64,000 nt of DNA from an uncultured Acetatifactor sp. GTDB taxonomy: Bacteria > Bacillota > Clostridia > Lachnospirales > Lachnospiraceae. Made by a program: the position numbers and the translations under genes. Of the stretch, positions 1 through 9,020 are shown one piece after another. Under the pieces are notes generated by a model. That model was not told the DNA's origin. It did no database searches and saw only the letters and a program-made list of their open reading frames with translations. Location: NCBI GenBank assembly GCA_910586215.1, contig CAJUGH010000001.1, positions 186,001-250,000 on the forward strand. The letters are read 5' to 3'. Position 1 is the first letter of the stretch. Each line of letters begins with the position of its first letter.

Positions 1-2
1 TC

Positions 3-2837
3 TGCTGCAATTTTGGCCTGATTGGGCCTGCAGGGGATGCGGTCAGCGGTTTCCTGTTCGGGCTGTTTGGATTTACGGCATATATTGTGCCCATATTGGT
101 GTTTCTGGCAGCTGCTTTCTGGTTCGCAAATGAGGGAAATGGCAATGCCCTGCGGAAACTGGTTGCAGGGATTGTGTTGTTTTTCATGCTGGGAGTGGTG
201 TGTGACCTGTTTGCCAAAGGGGCTGCCGGACTGGAAAAATATGATTTCGTGGCAATCTACGAGAACAGCCGCACTGGAAAATCGGGTGGCGGGATCCTGG
301 CAGGCAGTTTAAGCTTCCTGTTACAGCATTACCTGGAGACCATTGGGGCTGTGCTGGTGGTATTGCTCTGCAGTGTGGTGAGCCTGATCCTTCTGACAGA
401 GAAATCCCTGCTGGGCAGTGTGAAGAAAGGCAGCAGCCGTATGCGGGAACTGTCCAGGGAAGAGTCCATACGGCGCAGGGAGCAGAACCAGATACGCCGC
501 AGGCAGCAGGAAGAAGTCCGGGCCAGGAAAGAAGAAGACAGGTTGCGCCGGGATGAGGAGAGAAGGCTTCGGGCTGAGGAGAAGGAGAACGAGAAGATCC
601 TCCGCATGGAGAAGAAGGTGTCAGGGGTCATGCTGGACACAGCACTGGCCAGGCCAGAGGAAGGCAGGCACAGGGATGACATCCACGAGATCGTACTGGA
701 AGGGCAGAAAGGAATGTCTCGAAAGACAGATGACGGTGGGATGGAAGAGATGGGAGCCGTTAAGGAGCCTGCCTTTGGCTTTGAGCGGATCCAGATCAGA
801 AGTGTCCACCAGGTATCCATGGATCCGGGGATGGAAACCCAGGAAGAAGCTTCCGTGGAGGGAGAGATTGCCATGGAGGACGGAACATTGGCTGATGCAG
901 GAACACTGGACGGCCAGGAGATGGCAGCGGGAGAAGGAATGTCCCTGGATGCTTATCTGCCAATGGAGGAAGATGAGGGAATATCTGTGGACCAGGGTAT
1001 CTTCCTGGACCAGGGAATGTATATGGACATGGGGATATCCCCAGGGATGGATGCCTGTGTGGAGGACGGGATCTATGGGAATGGAACTTATGGGGAAGAG
1101 GAACTGTCCGCAAGCGCAGGACAGGATCCGGCCTGGGAAGAGATTCCGGTGACGGATTCTGTTCCAGCACCAGATGACTTTGATTTTTCCCACCAGGCCA
1201 TCCGGATACATAAGGAAGGTACCCCGGAACCGGAAGGTGAACCCGGGCAGCTGCCAGACGTATCTTCCGGCAGCAGGATATCTGGGCAGGTGGGAAGCCC
1301 GGCGGAATATGTGGCTGATCCATCCCGGGAGCCAGGACCAGGAATGTCCCCGGATGTCATGAAGAAGCCAAGAGAATACCAGATTCCGCCCTTGTCCAGG
1401 CTGCAGAAGGGGGAACCTGTGACAGCCGACACTACCCGGGAACTGAAGGAGACAGCCATGCGTCTCCAGCAGACCCTGGCTACCTTTGGGGTGCGTGTGA
1501 CCATTACGGATATCAGCCAGGGACCCAGTGTCACCAGGTATGAGTTACAGCCCGAGCAGGGGGTAAAAGTGTCCAAGATCGTAGGCCTGACAGATGATAT
1601 CAAGCTGAACCTGGCTGCCACGGATATCCGGATCGAGGCCCCCATTCCAGGTAAGGCAGCCATCGGCATTGAAGTGCCCAACAAGGAGACCATGATGGTA
1701 GCCCTGCGTGACCTGTTGGAGAGTCCGGAATTCCAGGACTTCCCCTCCAACATTGCCTTTGCGGTGGGGAAGGATATCGCGGGTAAGGTAGTGGTGACGG
1801 ATATCGCCAAGATGCCCCACATGCTGATAGCCGGCGCCACAGGTTCCGGCAAATCGGTCTGTATCAATACGTTGATCATGAGTATCCTGTACAAGGCCAA
1901 ACCAGATGACGTGAAGCTGATCATGGTGGATCCCAAGGTGGTGGAACTGAGCATTTACAATGGGATTCCCCATCTGCTGGTGCCGGTGGTGACAGATCCC
2001 AAGAAGGCTTCTGCAGCCCTGCACTGGGGGGTCTCCGAGATGGAAGAGCGGTACCGGAAGTTCGCAGACCTCAATGTGCGCGACTTGAAGGGATATAATA
2101 AGAAGGTAGAGTCCATGAAGGAGGGCGGTGATGGGCAGGCCCCTGCCAAGATGCCCCAGATTGTCATCATTGTGGATGAACTGGCAGACTTGATGATGGT
2201 GTGTCCCGGGGAGGTAGAAGAATCCATCTGCCGGCTGGCGCAGCTTGCCCGGGCAGCAGGGATTCATCTGATCATTGCAACCCAGCGCCCCAGTGTGGAT
2301 GTGATCACAGGACTGATCAAGGCCAATATGCCCAGCCGGGTGGCGTTCTCCGTATCCAGCGGCGTGGACTCCCGGACTATCCTGGACATGAACGGGGCAG
2401 AGAAGCTTCTGGGCAAGGGAGATATGCTCTTCTATCCCCAGGGGTATTCCAAGCCTGCCCGTGTCCAGGGAGCATTCGTGTCCGACAAGGAAGTGTCCGA
2501 TGTGGTGGATTTCCTAAAGAACCAGACCCTGGGGAACACCTATGCGGAGGATGTGGAGGAGAAGATCCAGAATATGGATTCTTCCGCAGGAACTTTTGGG
2601 GCGGGGGGTGGATCGGAACTGGATGACTTGTTTGAGAAGGCAGGGCGGTTCATCATCGACAAGGATAAGGCTTCCATTGGCATGCTGCAGAGGGTGCTGA
2701 AGGTAGGATTTAACCGTGCGGCCAGAATCATGGATCAACTCTGTGAACTGGGCGTGGTGGGTGAGGAGGAAGGTACCAAGCCCCGGAAGATTCTGATGAG
2801 TCCGGAGCAGTTTGAACAGCTTCTGGAAGAGATATAG
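3..2837 (+). CDS. ftsK: DNA translocase FtsK/SpoIIIE, 5' truncated by window edge
   Basis: Pumps double-stranded DNA through the division or sporulation septum. The frame is open from base 3, so the true start lies upstream; a GTG at 87 is internal to the membrane domain. Visible order: the last membrane segments (to about base 410), a long charged and acidic linker (about 430-1400), the motor domain with Walker A GATGSGKS at 1833-1856 and Walker B IIVDELAD near 2170-2195, and a C-terminal winged-helix gamma domain (about 2610-2790) that reads KOPS-type sites in this family. The unusually acidic Met/Gly-rich linker at 850-1110 is typical of low conservation here. The stop is 15 bases before fhs, so the two may be cotranscribed. 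Confidence 0.97.
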   Translation, partial: CCNFGLIGPAGDAVSGFLFGLFGFTAYIVPILVFLAAAFWFANEGNGNALRKLVAGIVLFFMLGVVCDLFAKGAAGLEKYDFVAIYENSRTGKSGGGILAGSLSFLLQHYLETIGAVLVVLLCSVVSLILLTEKSLLGSVKKGSSRMRELSREESIRRREQNQIRRRQQEEVRARKEEDRLRRDEERRLRAEEKENEKILRMEKKVSGVMLDTALARPEEGRHRDDIHEIVLEGQKGMSRKTDDGGMEEMGAVKEPAFGFERIQIRSVHQVSMDPGMETQEEASVEGEIAMEDGTLADAGTLDGQEMAAGEGMSLDAYLPMEEDEGISVDQGIFLDQGMYMDMGISPGMDACVEDGIYGNGTYGEEELSASAGQDPAWEEIPVTDSVPAPDDFDFSHQAIRIHKEGTPEPEGEPGQLPDVSSGSRISGQVGSPAEYVADPSREPGPGMSPDVMKKPREYQIPPLSRLQKGEPVTADTTRELKETAMRLQQTLATFGVRVTITDISQGPSVTRYELQPEQGVKVSKIVGLTDDIKLNLAATDIRIEAPIPGKAAIGIEVPNKETMMVALRDLLESPEFQDFPSNIAFAVGKDIAGKVVVTDIAKMPHMLIAGATGSGKSVCINTLIMSILYKAKPDDVKLIMVDPKVVELSIYNGIPHLLVPVVTDPKKASAALHWGVSEMEERYRKFADLNVRDLKGYNKKVESMKEGGDGQAPAKMPQIVIIVDELADLMMVCPGEVEESICRLAQLARAAGIHLIIATQRPSVDVITGLIKANMPSRVAFSVSSGVDSRTILDMNGAEKLLGKGDMLFYPQGYSKPARVQGAFVSDKEVSDVVDFLKNQTLGNTYAEDVEEKIQNMDSSAGTFGAGGGSELDDLFEKAGRFIIDKDKASIGMLQRVLKVGFNRAARIMDQLCELGVVGEEEGTKPRKILMSPEQFEQLLEEI

Positions 2838-2852
2838 AAGAAAGGGATCATC

Positions 2853-4526
2853 ATGGCGAAAACAGACATTGAGATTGCACAGGAAGCAGAACTCTGGCCC
2901 ATCAGGAAAGTGGCAGAGGGGCTGGGCATCCAGGAGGAAGAACTGGAATGCTTCGGGAAGTACAAGGCTAAGCTGTCAGAAGAACTGCTGGAGCGGCTGC
3001 AGGATGAGCCAGATGGAAAGTTGGTTCTGGTGACGGCCATCAACCCTACCCCGGCGGGGGAGGGTAAGACTACCACCAGCATCGGTCTGGGACAGGCCTT
3101 TGGAAAGCTGGGGAAGAAGGCTGTGGTTGCCCTGCGGGAGCCATCCCTGGGTCCCTGCTTCGGAGTAAAGGGAGGGGCAGCCGGAGGCGGTTACGCGCAG
3201 GTAGTGCCTATGGAAGACTTGAACCTGCATTTTACAGGGGATTTCCATGCCATTACTTCCGCCAACAATCTGCTGGCAGCCCTTCTGGACAATCATATCC
3301 AGCAGGGAAATGCCTTGCAGATTGATACCAGACAGATAGTGTGGAAGCGCTGTGAGGACATGAATGACAGGGTCCTGCGCAATGTGGTAGTGGGCCTGGG
3401 CAGCAAGATGGACGGCGTGGTCCGGGAAGACCATTTTGTAATCACTGTGGCCAGTGAGATCATGGCCATCCTCTGCCTGGCAGAGGATATGAAGGATCTG
3501 AAGGAGCGCCTGTCCAGGATCATTGTGGCATACAATTATGCAGGAGAGCCGGTGACGGCAGGGGATCTCCAGGCAGTGGGTTCCATGGCTGCCCTGCTGA
3601 AGGATGCCATGAAGCCGAATCTTGTGCAGACCCTGGAACACACACCGGCCCTGGTACACGGGGGGCCATTTGCCAATATTGCCCATGGGTGCAATTCTGT
3701 GCGCTGCACCAGGGCTGCCTTGAAAATGGCGGATTATTGTATCACGGAGGCAGGATTCGGCGCAGACTTAGGGGCAGAGAAGTTCTTTGACATCAAATGC
3801 CGGATGGCAGGGCTGCAGCCGGATGCAGTGGTGCTGGTAGCCACGGTCAGGGCCTTGAAATACAATGGTGGGGTGGCCAAGGCAGACTTGAACCAGGAAG
3901 ACCTGGAGGCACTTAAAAGGGGCATTGTAAATCTGGAAAAGCATATAGAAAATGTGCAGAAATACGGGGTACCGGTGGTGGTTACCTTGAATGCATTTGC
4001 GACTGACACAGAGGCAGAGATCGCCTTTGTAAGGGACTTCTGTGTGGCCAGGGGCTGTGAGTTCGCCCTGTCGGAAGTCTGGGAAAAGGGCGGGGAGGGT
4101 GGTATCGCCCTGGCCCGGAAGGTGCTTGCCACCCTGGAGGAGAAGGGAAGCCATTTCCATGTGCTTTACGAAGAGGATCTGTCCCTGGAGGAAAAGGTGG
4201 AGACCATTGCCGGGGAGATCTATGGTGCTGCCCACGTGAATTTTACACCAGCAGCTACCAGGCAGATGCAGAAGCTGACAGAGCTTGGGTTTGGCAGACT
4301 GCCTGTGTGCATGGCCAAGAACCAGTATTCCCTGTCGGACAATCCCAAGATGCTGGGACGCCCTGTGGGATTTGAGATTACCGTCCGGGAAGTCTATGTA
4401 TCTGCAGGTGCCGGTTTTGTGGTGGTACTTACGGGGGATGTCGTGACCATGCCGGGGCTGCCGAAACAGCCGGCGGCATACAGGATTGATGTGGATGAGA
4501 AAGGTGTCATTACAGGTTTGTTCTAG
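2853..4526 (+). CDS. fhs: Formate--tetrahydrofolate ligase
   Basis: Makes 10-formyl-tetrahydrofolate from formate, THF and ATP in the cytoplasm. It feeds purine and fMet synthesis and, in acetogens, the methyl branch of the Wood-Ljungdahl pathway. The protein is 557 residues, the normal family length. The nucleotide-binding loop TPAGEGKT is at residues 66-73, followed by the conserved TTTSIGLGQAF stretch. The ATG has an AAAGGGA ribosome binding site. No other Wood-Ljungdahl genes are next to it, so a folate-pool role is at least as likely as acetogenesis. Confidence 0.97.
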   Translation: MAKTDIEIAQEAELWPIRKVAEGLGIQEEELECFGKYKAKLSEELLERLQDEPDGKLVLVTAINPTPAGEGKTTTSIGLGQAFGKLGKKAVVALREPSLGPCFGVKGGAAGGGYAQVVPMEDLNLHFTGDFHAITSANNLLAALLDNHIQQGNALQIDTRQIVWKRCEDMNDRVLRNVVVGLGSKMDGVVREDHFVITVASEIMAILCLAEDMKDLKERLSRIIVAYNYAGEPVTAGDLQAVGSMAALLKDAMKPNLVQTLEHTPALVHGGPFANIAHGCNSVRCTRAALKMADYCITEAGFGADLGAEKFFDIKCRMAGLQPDAVVLVATVRALKYNGGVAKADLNQEDLEALKRGIVNLEKHIENVQKYGVPVVVTLNAFATDTEAEIAFVRDFCVARGCEFALSEVWEKGGEGGIALARKVLATLEEKGSHFHVLYEEDLSLEEKVETIAGEIYGAAHVNFTPAATRQMQKLTELGFGRLPVCMAKNQYSLSDNPKMLGRPVGFEITVREVYVSAGAGFVVVLTGDVVTMPGLPKQPAAYRIDVDEKGVITGLF

Positions 4527-4544
4527 AAGAGAGGGATTTGAAAT

Positions 4545-6074
4545 ATGAAGTGTCCTAATTGTGGCGCCGAGATGGCAGACAATACTTTGTATTGTGAGCA
4601 ATGCGGTGAGGATATCCATATTGTGCCTGATTTTGAACCTGAATTAGAGCAGAATTTACAACAGACGATTATTGGCATCATGGAGGATCTCGGACAGGGA
4701 ACAGACGAAGGCAGGGAAGCTAAGGAGCAGGAATGCAAGGAAGAATGGGAAGAGGAGGATGAAGAAGAGGACGGGGAAGACGAGGATTTCTATTATCAGC
4801 GTCCTCGGAAAAAACATCTGATATGGAAGATTCTGTTGGGACTTCTTCTGGTGGCCCTGTGTGTGACAGGAGTCCTGGGTGTGCGGGCCTACCGTTACAA
4901 TTCCCTGGACTACCAGATTAAGGCGGCGATACAGAATGTCAGACAACAGCAATACGACAAAGCGATTGCTTGTTACAACAGAGCAATTGAACTTGACAGC
5001 ACGGACATCGAGTTGCGGTTTGGGCTTGCAGAAGTGTATCTGCAGAAAAATAATAAGGTGGAATATGAATATCTCCTGCGGGATATTGCCAGGGATCCGG
5101 ATGCCACTACAGAGCAGTTGGACCGGGCCTATGGAAAGCTGATTGCTATCTATCGTGACAGGAAGGATTACCAGACCATCAATGACCTGCTCTTAAACAG
5201 CGGGAATGAGCAGATGATCTCCACCTACCAGAATTACATTGCCAGGCCTCCGGAATTCAGCGTCAACGAGGGATATTATACCAGTATACAGCCGCTGAAA
5301 CTGACGGCATTTGGGACGGGGAAGATCTATTATACCATGGATGGCAGTACACCGGATGAAACCAGTCCCCAGTACACGGCCCCCATCTTGTTAGAGGACG
5401 GGGATTATATCGTGAAAGCTGTGTTCATCAATGAAAACGGCACCGTCAGCGATGTGGAGGAGAAAGAGTACCACATTGAGAACGATGAGATCCTGGCGCC
5501 GGAACTCAGTGCAGGCAGCGGGACTTACTACAGTCCCACATACATAAGGGTACTCAGTGATACGAAAAATGTGTATTACACCACGGATGGATCCAATCCC
5601 ACATATGCTTCCAATGTGTATACCGGGCAGATTCCCATGCCCCTTGGCCGTTCTACTTACAAATTCGCCCAGATCGTGGACGGGGTGACTGGAACGGTGA
5701 CAGAGCGGAATTATGAACTGGTCCTTGGCACGGATCTGACACCGGAACAGGCGGTGGCTGCCGTGGCAGCCTATTCCCTGGCCAGCGGCAAGATACGGGA
5801 CGAGGCCGGACATTTTGACGACACGAATGCCCTGTATCTTTACGAATACTTGTATGTGGCGAATATCAATAAACAAGGCGACTACTATGTGATCGTAGAG
5901 GTTCTCTGTGCGGAGGATGGTACCTTGACCAGGACAGGGAGTGCATACGGGGTAGAGGTCTATACAGGAGAACTGAAAAAGGTACTTCGGGACGAGCAGG
6001 GACGCTTGACCCTGGAAGAAATAGAAGCAAATACAAATTCCCAGGAAGGGGAGAGTCCCCAGGGAGGGGAATAG
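4545..6074 (+). CDS. Zinc-ribbon, single-TM, TPR protein with two chitobiase-C-terminal-like domains
   Basis: Function unknown. The 509-residue protein starts with a four-cysteine zinc ribbon (C3, C6, C17, C20), then a strongly acidic stretch (about 65-82), one membrane helix (about 91-113) and a TPR-like helical segment (about 122-200). Next come two beta-rich repeats near 240-312 and 317-392, each carrying a YYTMDGS or YYTTDGS motif like the CHB_HEX_C_1 domain that follows glycosidase catalytic domains. The topology suggests the ribbon inside and the TPR/beta domains outside. It sits 18 bases after fhs and 11 before nfnA, so it is probably in the same transcription unit. A role in sensing or scaffolding at the envelope is inference only. 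Confidence 0.85.
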   Translation: MKCPNCGAEMADNTLYCEQCGEDIHIVPDFEPELEQNLQQTIIGIMEDLGQGTDEGREAKEQECKEEWEEEDEEEDGEDEDFYYQRPRKKHLIWKILLGLLLVALCVTGVLGVRAYRYNSLDYQIKAAIQNVRQQQYDKAIACYNRAIELDSTDIELRFGLAEVYLQKNNKVEYEYLLRDIARDPDATTEQLDRAYGKLIAIYRDRKDYQTINDLLLNSGNEQMISTYQNYIARPPEFSVNEGYYTSIQPLKLTAFGTGKIYYTMDGSTPDETSPQYTAPILLEDGDYIVKAVFINENGTVSDVEEKEYHIENDEILAPELSAGSGTYYSPTYIRVLSDTKNVYYTTDGSNPTYASNVYTGQIPMPLGRSTYKFAQIVDGVTGTVTERNYELVLGTDLTPEQAVAAVAAYSLASGKIRDEAGHFDDTNALYLYEYLYVANINKQGDYYVIVEVLCAEDGTLTRTGSAYGVEVYTGELKKVLRDEQGRLTLEEIEANTNSQEGESPQGGE

Positions 6075-6085
6075 AGAGGTGGATT

Positions 6086-6961
6086 ATGTATAAGATTACC
6101 AGGAAAAGAGAATTGACCACGAACATTTATCTCATGGATGTGGCGGCGCACAGGGTAGCCAGGTCCTGTCAGCCGGGACAGTTTGTCATAGTGCGGATGG
6201 ACCAGTCGGGAGAGAGAATTCCGCTGACCATATGCGATTATGACAGAGAGAAGGGAACAGTCACCATTGTGTTCCAGTGCGTGGGTGCAGGCACCCAGAT
6301 GATGGCAGGACTGGAGGAAGGGGATTCCTTCCAGGATTTTGTGGGTCCCCTGGGCTGTCCCTCAGAACTGGTACAGGAAGACCTGGCAGCACTTAAGGAG
6401 AAGAGGATTCTCTTTGTGGCTGGCGGCGTGGGGGCAGCCCCGGTGTATCCCCAGGTAAAGTGGCTCCATGAGCATGGGGTGGCAGCCGATGTGATTGTGG
6501 GCAGCAAGACCAAAGACTTGTTGATCCTGGAGGAGGAGATGAGGGCAGTGGCCGGGAATCTCTATATCACCACGGATGATGGGTCCTATGGCAGAAGCGG
6601 CATGGTGACACAGACCATCAAGGACCTGGTGGCAGAGGGAAAACAGTATGATGTATGTATCGCTATCGGCCCCATGATTATGATGAAATTTGTATGTCTC
6701 CTGACCAGGGAACTGAATCTTCCCACTGTGGTGAGCCTGAATCCCATTATGGTGGATGGCACGGGGATGTGCGGTGCCTGCCGCGTGACCGTGGATGGCA
6801 AAGTAAAATTTGCCTGTGTGGACGGCCCGGAGTTTGACGGCCATGCCGTGAACTTTGACGAGGCTATGAGACGCCAGCAGATGTACAAGACCCAGGAGGG
6901 AAGAGCCATCCTGAAGCTGCAGGAGGGTGATACCCACCATGGCGGTTGTGGGAATTGTTAA
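6086..6961 (+). CDS. nfnA: NfnA-type FAD/[2Fe-2S] subunit of ferredoxin:NADP oxidoreductase
   Basis: Small subunit of the NfnAB electron-bifurcating transhydrogenase family (NADH-dependent reduced ferredoxin:NADP+ oxidoreductase); relatives are called sulfide dehydrogenase beta or DHODH electron-transfer subunit. Its 291 residues hold an N-terminal FAD-binding barrel (PLTICDYD near residue 50), an NAD-binding fold (FVAGGVGAAPVYPQ near 111-124) and a C-terminal iron-sulfur segment with GMCGACRV followed by FACVDGPEFDGH. The C-terminus is Cys- and Gly-rich (HHGGCGNC). The partner NfnB is encoded 180 bases downstream, which supports the Nfn reading over pyrimidine synthesis. Confidence 0.9.
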   Translation: MYKITRKRELTTNIYLMDVAAHRVARSCQPGQFVIVRMDQSGERIPLTICDYDREKGTVTIVFQCVGAGTQMMAGLEEGDSFQDFVGPLGCPSELVQEDLAALKEKRILFVAGGVGAAPVYPQVKWLHEHGVAADVIVGSKTKDLLILEEEMRAVAGNLYITTDDGSYGRSGMVTQTIKDLVAEGKQYDVCIAIGPMIMMKFVCLLTRELNLPTVVSLNPIMVDGTGMCGACRVTVDGKVKFACVDGPEFDGHAVNFDEAMRRQQMYKTQEGRAILKLQEGDTHHGGCGNC

Positions 6962-7141
6962 GTGTGAAAGGTGAAAAATAAAATCTGACGCGGGGGAACA
7001 GGTATGCGGGTTCAGACAAGGATTATGAGATTGATTTTAGGTGTGCAGATGGCCCTGTACAGTTTCGGCTGTCAGCCAGGAAACGGATTATCTGAAAGAA
7101 AATAAAGGTGCAGAATACAAGAATATGGAGGGTCGTAATAG

Positions 7142-8527
7142 ATGGACGTTTTTAAAAAGATTCCTGTGAGGGAGCAGGATGCCAAAGAACGTGCTGCCAA
7201 TTTTGAGGAAGTATGTCTGGGATATGACAAGGAGGAGGCCATGAACGAGGCTTCCAGATGTATCAACTGCAAGAATGCCCAGTGTGTGAAAGGCTGTCCC
7301 GTGGCCATTGATATTCCGGCTTTTATCCAGAAGGTGAAGGAAGGAGAGATCGAGGAGGCATACCAGATCATCAGCAAGGCCAGCGCCCTTCCTGCAGTGT
7401 GTGGCCGGGTATGTCCCCAGGAGAGCCAGTGTGAGGGAAAATGTATCCGTGGTATCAAGGGAGATCCCATCTCCATCGGCAAGCTGGAGCGGTTCGTGGC
7501 AGATTGGGCCAGGGAGAACGGGATCAAACCGGAAGGAGCCGTGGAGCAGAAGGGGAAGAAGGTTGCGGTGATTGGTTCCGGTCCGGCAGGCCTTACCTGT
7601 GCCGGAGACCTTGCTAAGATGGGATATGAAGTGACAATATTTGAGGCCCTGCACGAGCCGGGGGGCGTGCTGGTCTATGGCATTCCCGAATTCCGTCTTC
7701 CCAAAAGCGAAGTGGTGGCCAAAGAGATCGAGAATGTGAAGGCCCTGGGCGTGAAGATTGAGACCAACGTGGTGGTGGGAAAGGCTGTTACCATTGATGA
7801 ACTGATCCAGGAGGAAGGGTTTGAGGCCGTGTTTATTGGTTCCGGTGCAGGACTTCCCAAATTCATGGGAATTCCCGGAGAGAATTCCAACGGTGTATTC
7901 TCTGCCAATGAGTACCTTACCAGGAGCAATCTGATGAAAGCTTTTGACAGGGATTCCAACACCCCTATTATGGAGAGCAGGAAGGTGGCTGTGGTAGGCG
8001 GCGGCAATGTGGCCATGGATGCTGCCAGGACGGCCCTTAGGCTGGGGGCAGAGGTACATATTGTGTACCGCAGGAGTGAGGAGGAACTGCCAGCCAGGGT
8101 GGAGGAAGTCCACCATGCCAAGGAGGAAGGAATCATCTTCGATCTTCTGACCAATCCTGTGGAGATCTACGCAGATGAGAAAGGCTGGGTCACAGGCATG
8201 AAATGCATCCGGATGGAACTGGGTGAGCCGGATGCATCCGGGCGCAGGCGGCCAGTGGAGGTGCCCGGCTCTGAGTTCGTGATGGAACTGGATACGGTGA
8301 TCATGTCTCTGGGAACATCCCCCAATCCTTTGATTTCCTCTACCACGGAAGGCCTGGAGACCAACAAATGGAAATGTATCGTGGCCCAGGAAGAAGACGG
8401 TAAGACAACCAAGGAGGGTGTCTATGCCGGAGGCGATGCCGTTACCGGAGCTGCCACGGTGATCCTGGCTATGGGTGCCGGGAAGGCGGCAGCCAAAGGG
8501 ATAGACGAGTACTTGAGCGGCAGGTAA
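7142..8527 (+). CDS. nfnB: NfnB-type NADPH-dependent glutamate-synthase-like flavoprotein
   Basis: Large subunit of the NfnAB complex; the same family is often annotated gltA, the glutamate synthase small chain. The 461-residue protein has N-terminal cysteine clusters for two [4Fe-4S] centres (CINCKNAQCVKGCP near residues 40-53 and CGRVCPQESQCEGKC near 87-101). A first Rossmann motif GSGPAGLTCAG lies near 144 and a second, GGGNVAMDAAR, near 288. The [4Fe-4S] clusters plus an adjacent nfnA and no large glutamate synthase gene favour the transhydrogenase role. The 180-base gap from nfnA is longer than usual for this pair and holds only a weak 33-codon frame. Confidence 0.92.
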   Translation: MDVFKKIPVREQDAKERAANFEEVCLGYDKEEAMNEASRCINCKNAQCVKGCPVAIDIPAFIQKVKEGEIEEAYQIISKASALPAVCGRVCPQESQCEGKCIRGIKGDPISIGKLERFVADWARENGIKPEGAVEQKGKKVAVIGSGPAGLTCAGDLAKMGYEVTIFEALHEPGGVLVYGIPEFRLPKSEVVAKEIENVKALGVKIETNVVVGKAVTIDELIQEEGFEAVFIGSGAGLPKFMGIPGENSNGVFSANEYLTRSNLMKAFDRDSNTPIMESRKVAVVGGGNVAMDAARTALRLGAEVHIVYRRSEEELPARVEEVHHAKEEGIIFDLLTNPVEIYADEKGWVTGMKCIRMELGEPDASGRRRPVEVPGSEFVMELDTVIMSLGTSPNPLISSTTEGLETNKWKCIVAQEEDGKTTKEGVYAGGDAVTGAATVILAMGAGKAAAKGIDEYLSGR

Positions 8528-8528
8528 T

Positions 8529-8560
8529 CCCGGCAGCCATAGCCTGGGAGAGGTGCCGGG
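8529..8560. other. Inverted repeat after nfnB
   Basis: A 7-bp perfect inverted repeat (CCCGGCA / TGCCGGG) with an 18-base loop starts just after the nfnB stop codon. No T-run follows, so it is a possible RNA 3'-end stabiliser rather than a clear intrinsic terminator. Confidence 0.4.
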
Positions 8561-8625
8561 CGAGAGGTACTGGAAAGACGGCGAAAGAGATTACAGATAT
8601 CTGGGAACAGATGAGGAGGAACCAT

Positions 8626-8925
8626 ATGGTAAGACATATCGTATTGTGGAATTTTGTGGAGGGTCTATCTGACACAGACAAAAAGGAAGCCGGACAGAAG
8701 ATGAAGGAACTGTTAGAGCCGATCAAGGAACTGGTTCCCGGGGCAGTGAAGATAGAGGTGTTGCAGAATGCTCAGCCTACCAGCAACCGGGAGGTGGCCC
8801 TTGTCTCCGAATTTGAGACAGTGGGTGCCCTGCTGACATACCAGAATCATCCGGCCCACGTAGAAGCGGGAAAATATGTGAGAAGTGTCACCTGTGACAG
8901 GGCCTGTATGGATTACGAATACTGA
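8626..8925 (+). CDS. Dabb-family (stress-responsive A/B barrel) small protein
   Basis: A 99-residue protein starting MVRHIVLWNF, the typical beginning of the Dabb dimeric alpha/beta barrel family (Pfam Dabb). The ATG at 8626 is preferred over the upstream ATG at 8611 because GAGGAGGA lies directly before it and the family N-terminus begins there. In bacteria the family's role is mostly unknown. The remaining sequence (FETVGALLTYQNHPAHVE) also fits the family. It stands alone between nfnB and a zinc-ribbon gene. Confidence 0.88.
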   Translation: MVRHIVLWNFVEGLSDTDKKEAGQKMKELLEPIKELVPGAVKIEVLQNAQPTSNREVALVSEFETVGALLTYQNHPAHVEAGKYVRSVTCDRACMDYEY

Positions 8926-9020
8926 TGACAATCTTCCGGGTCTGTCTGTGAGGCAGGAGGACAAGGCCGTCCAGAAGGGCAGGTAGATACCGGATACCCC
9001 AGAAAAGGGAGGTAGACAGT

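Noticed and set aside
7002..7103. 33-codon frame between nfnA and nfnB
   Set aside because: No convincing conservation or domain and only a weak G-rich stretch before the ATG.
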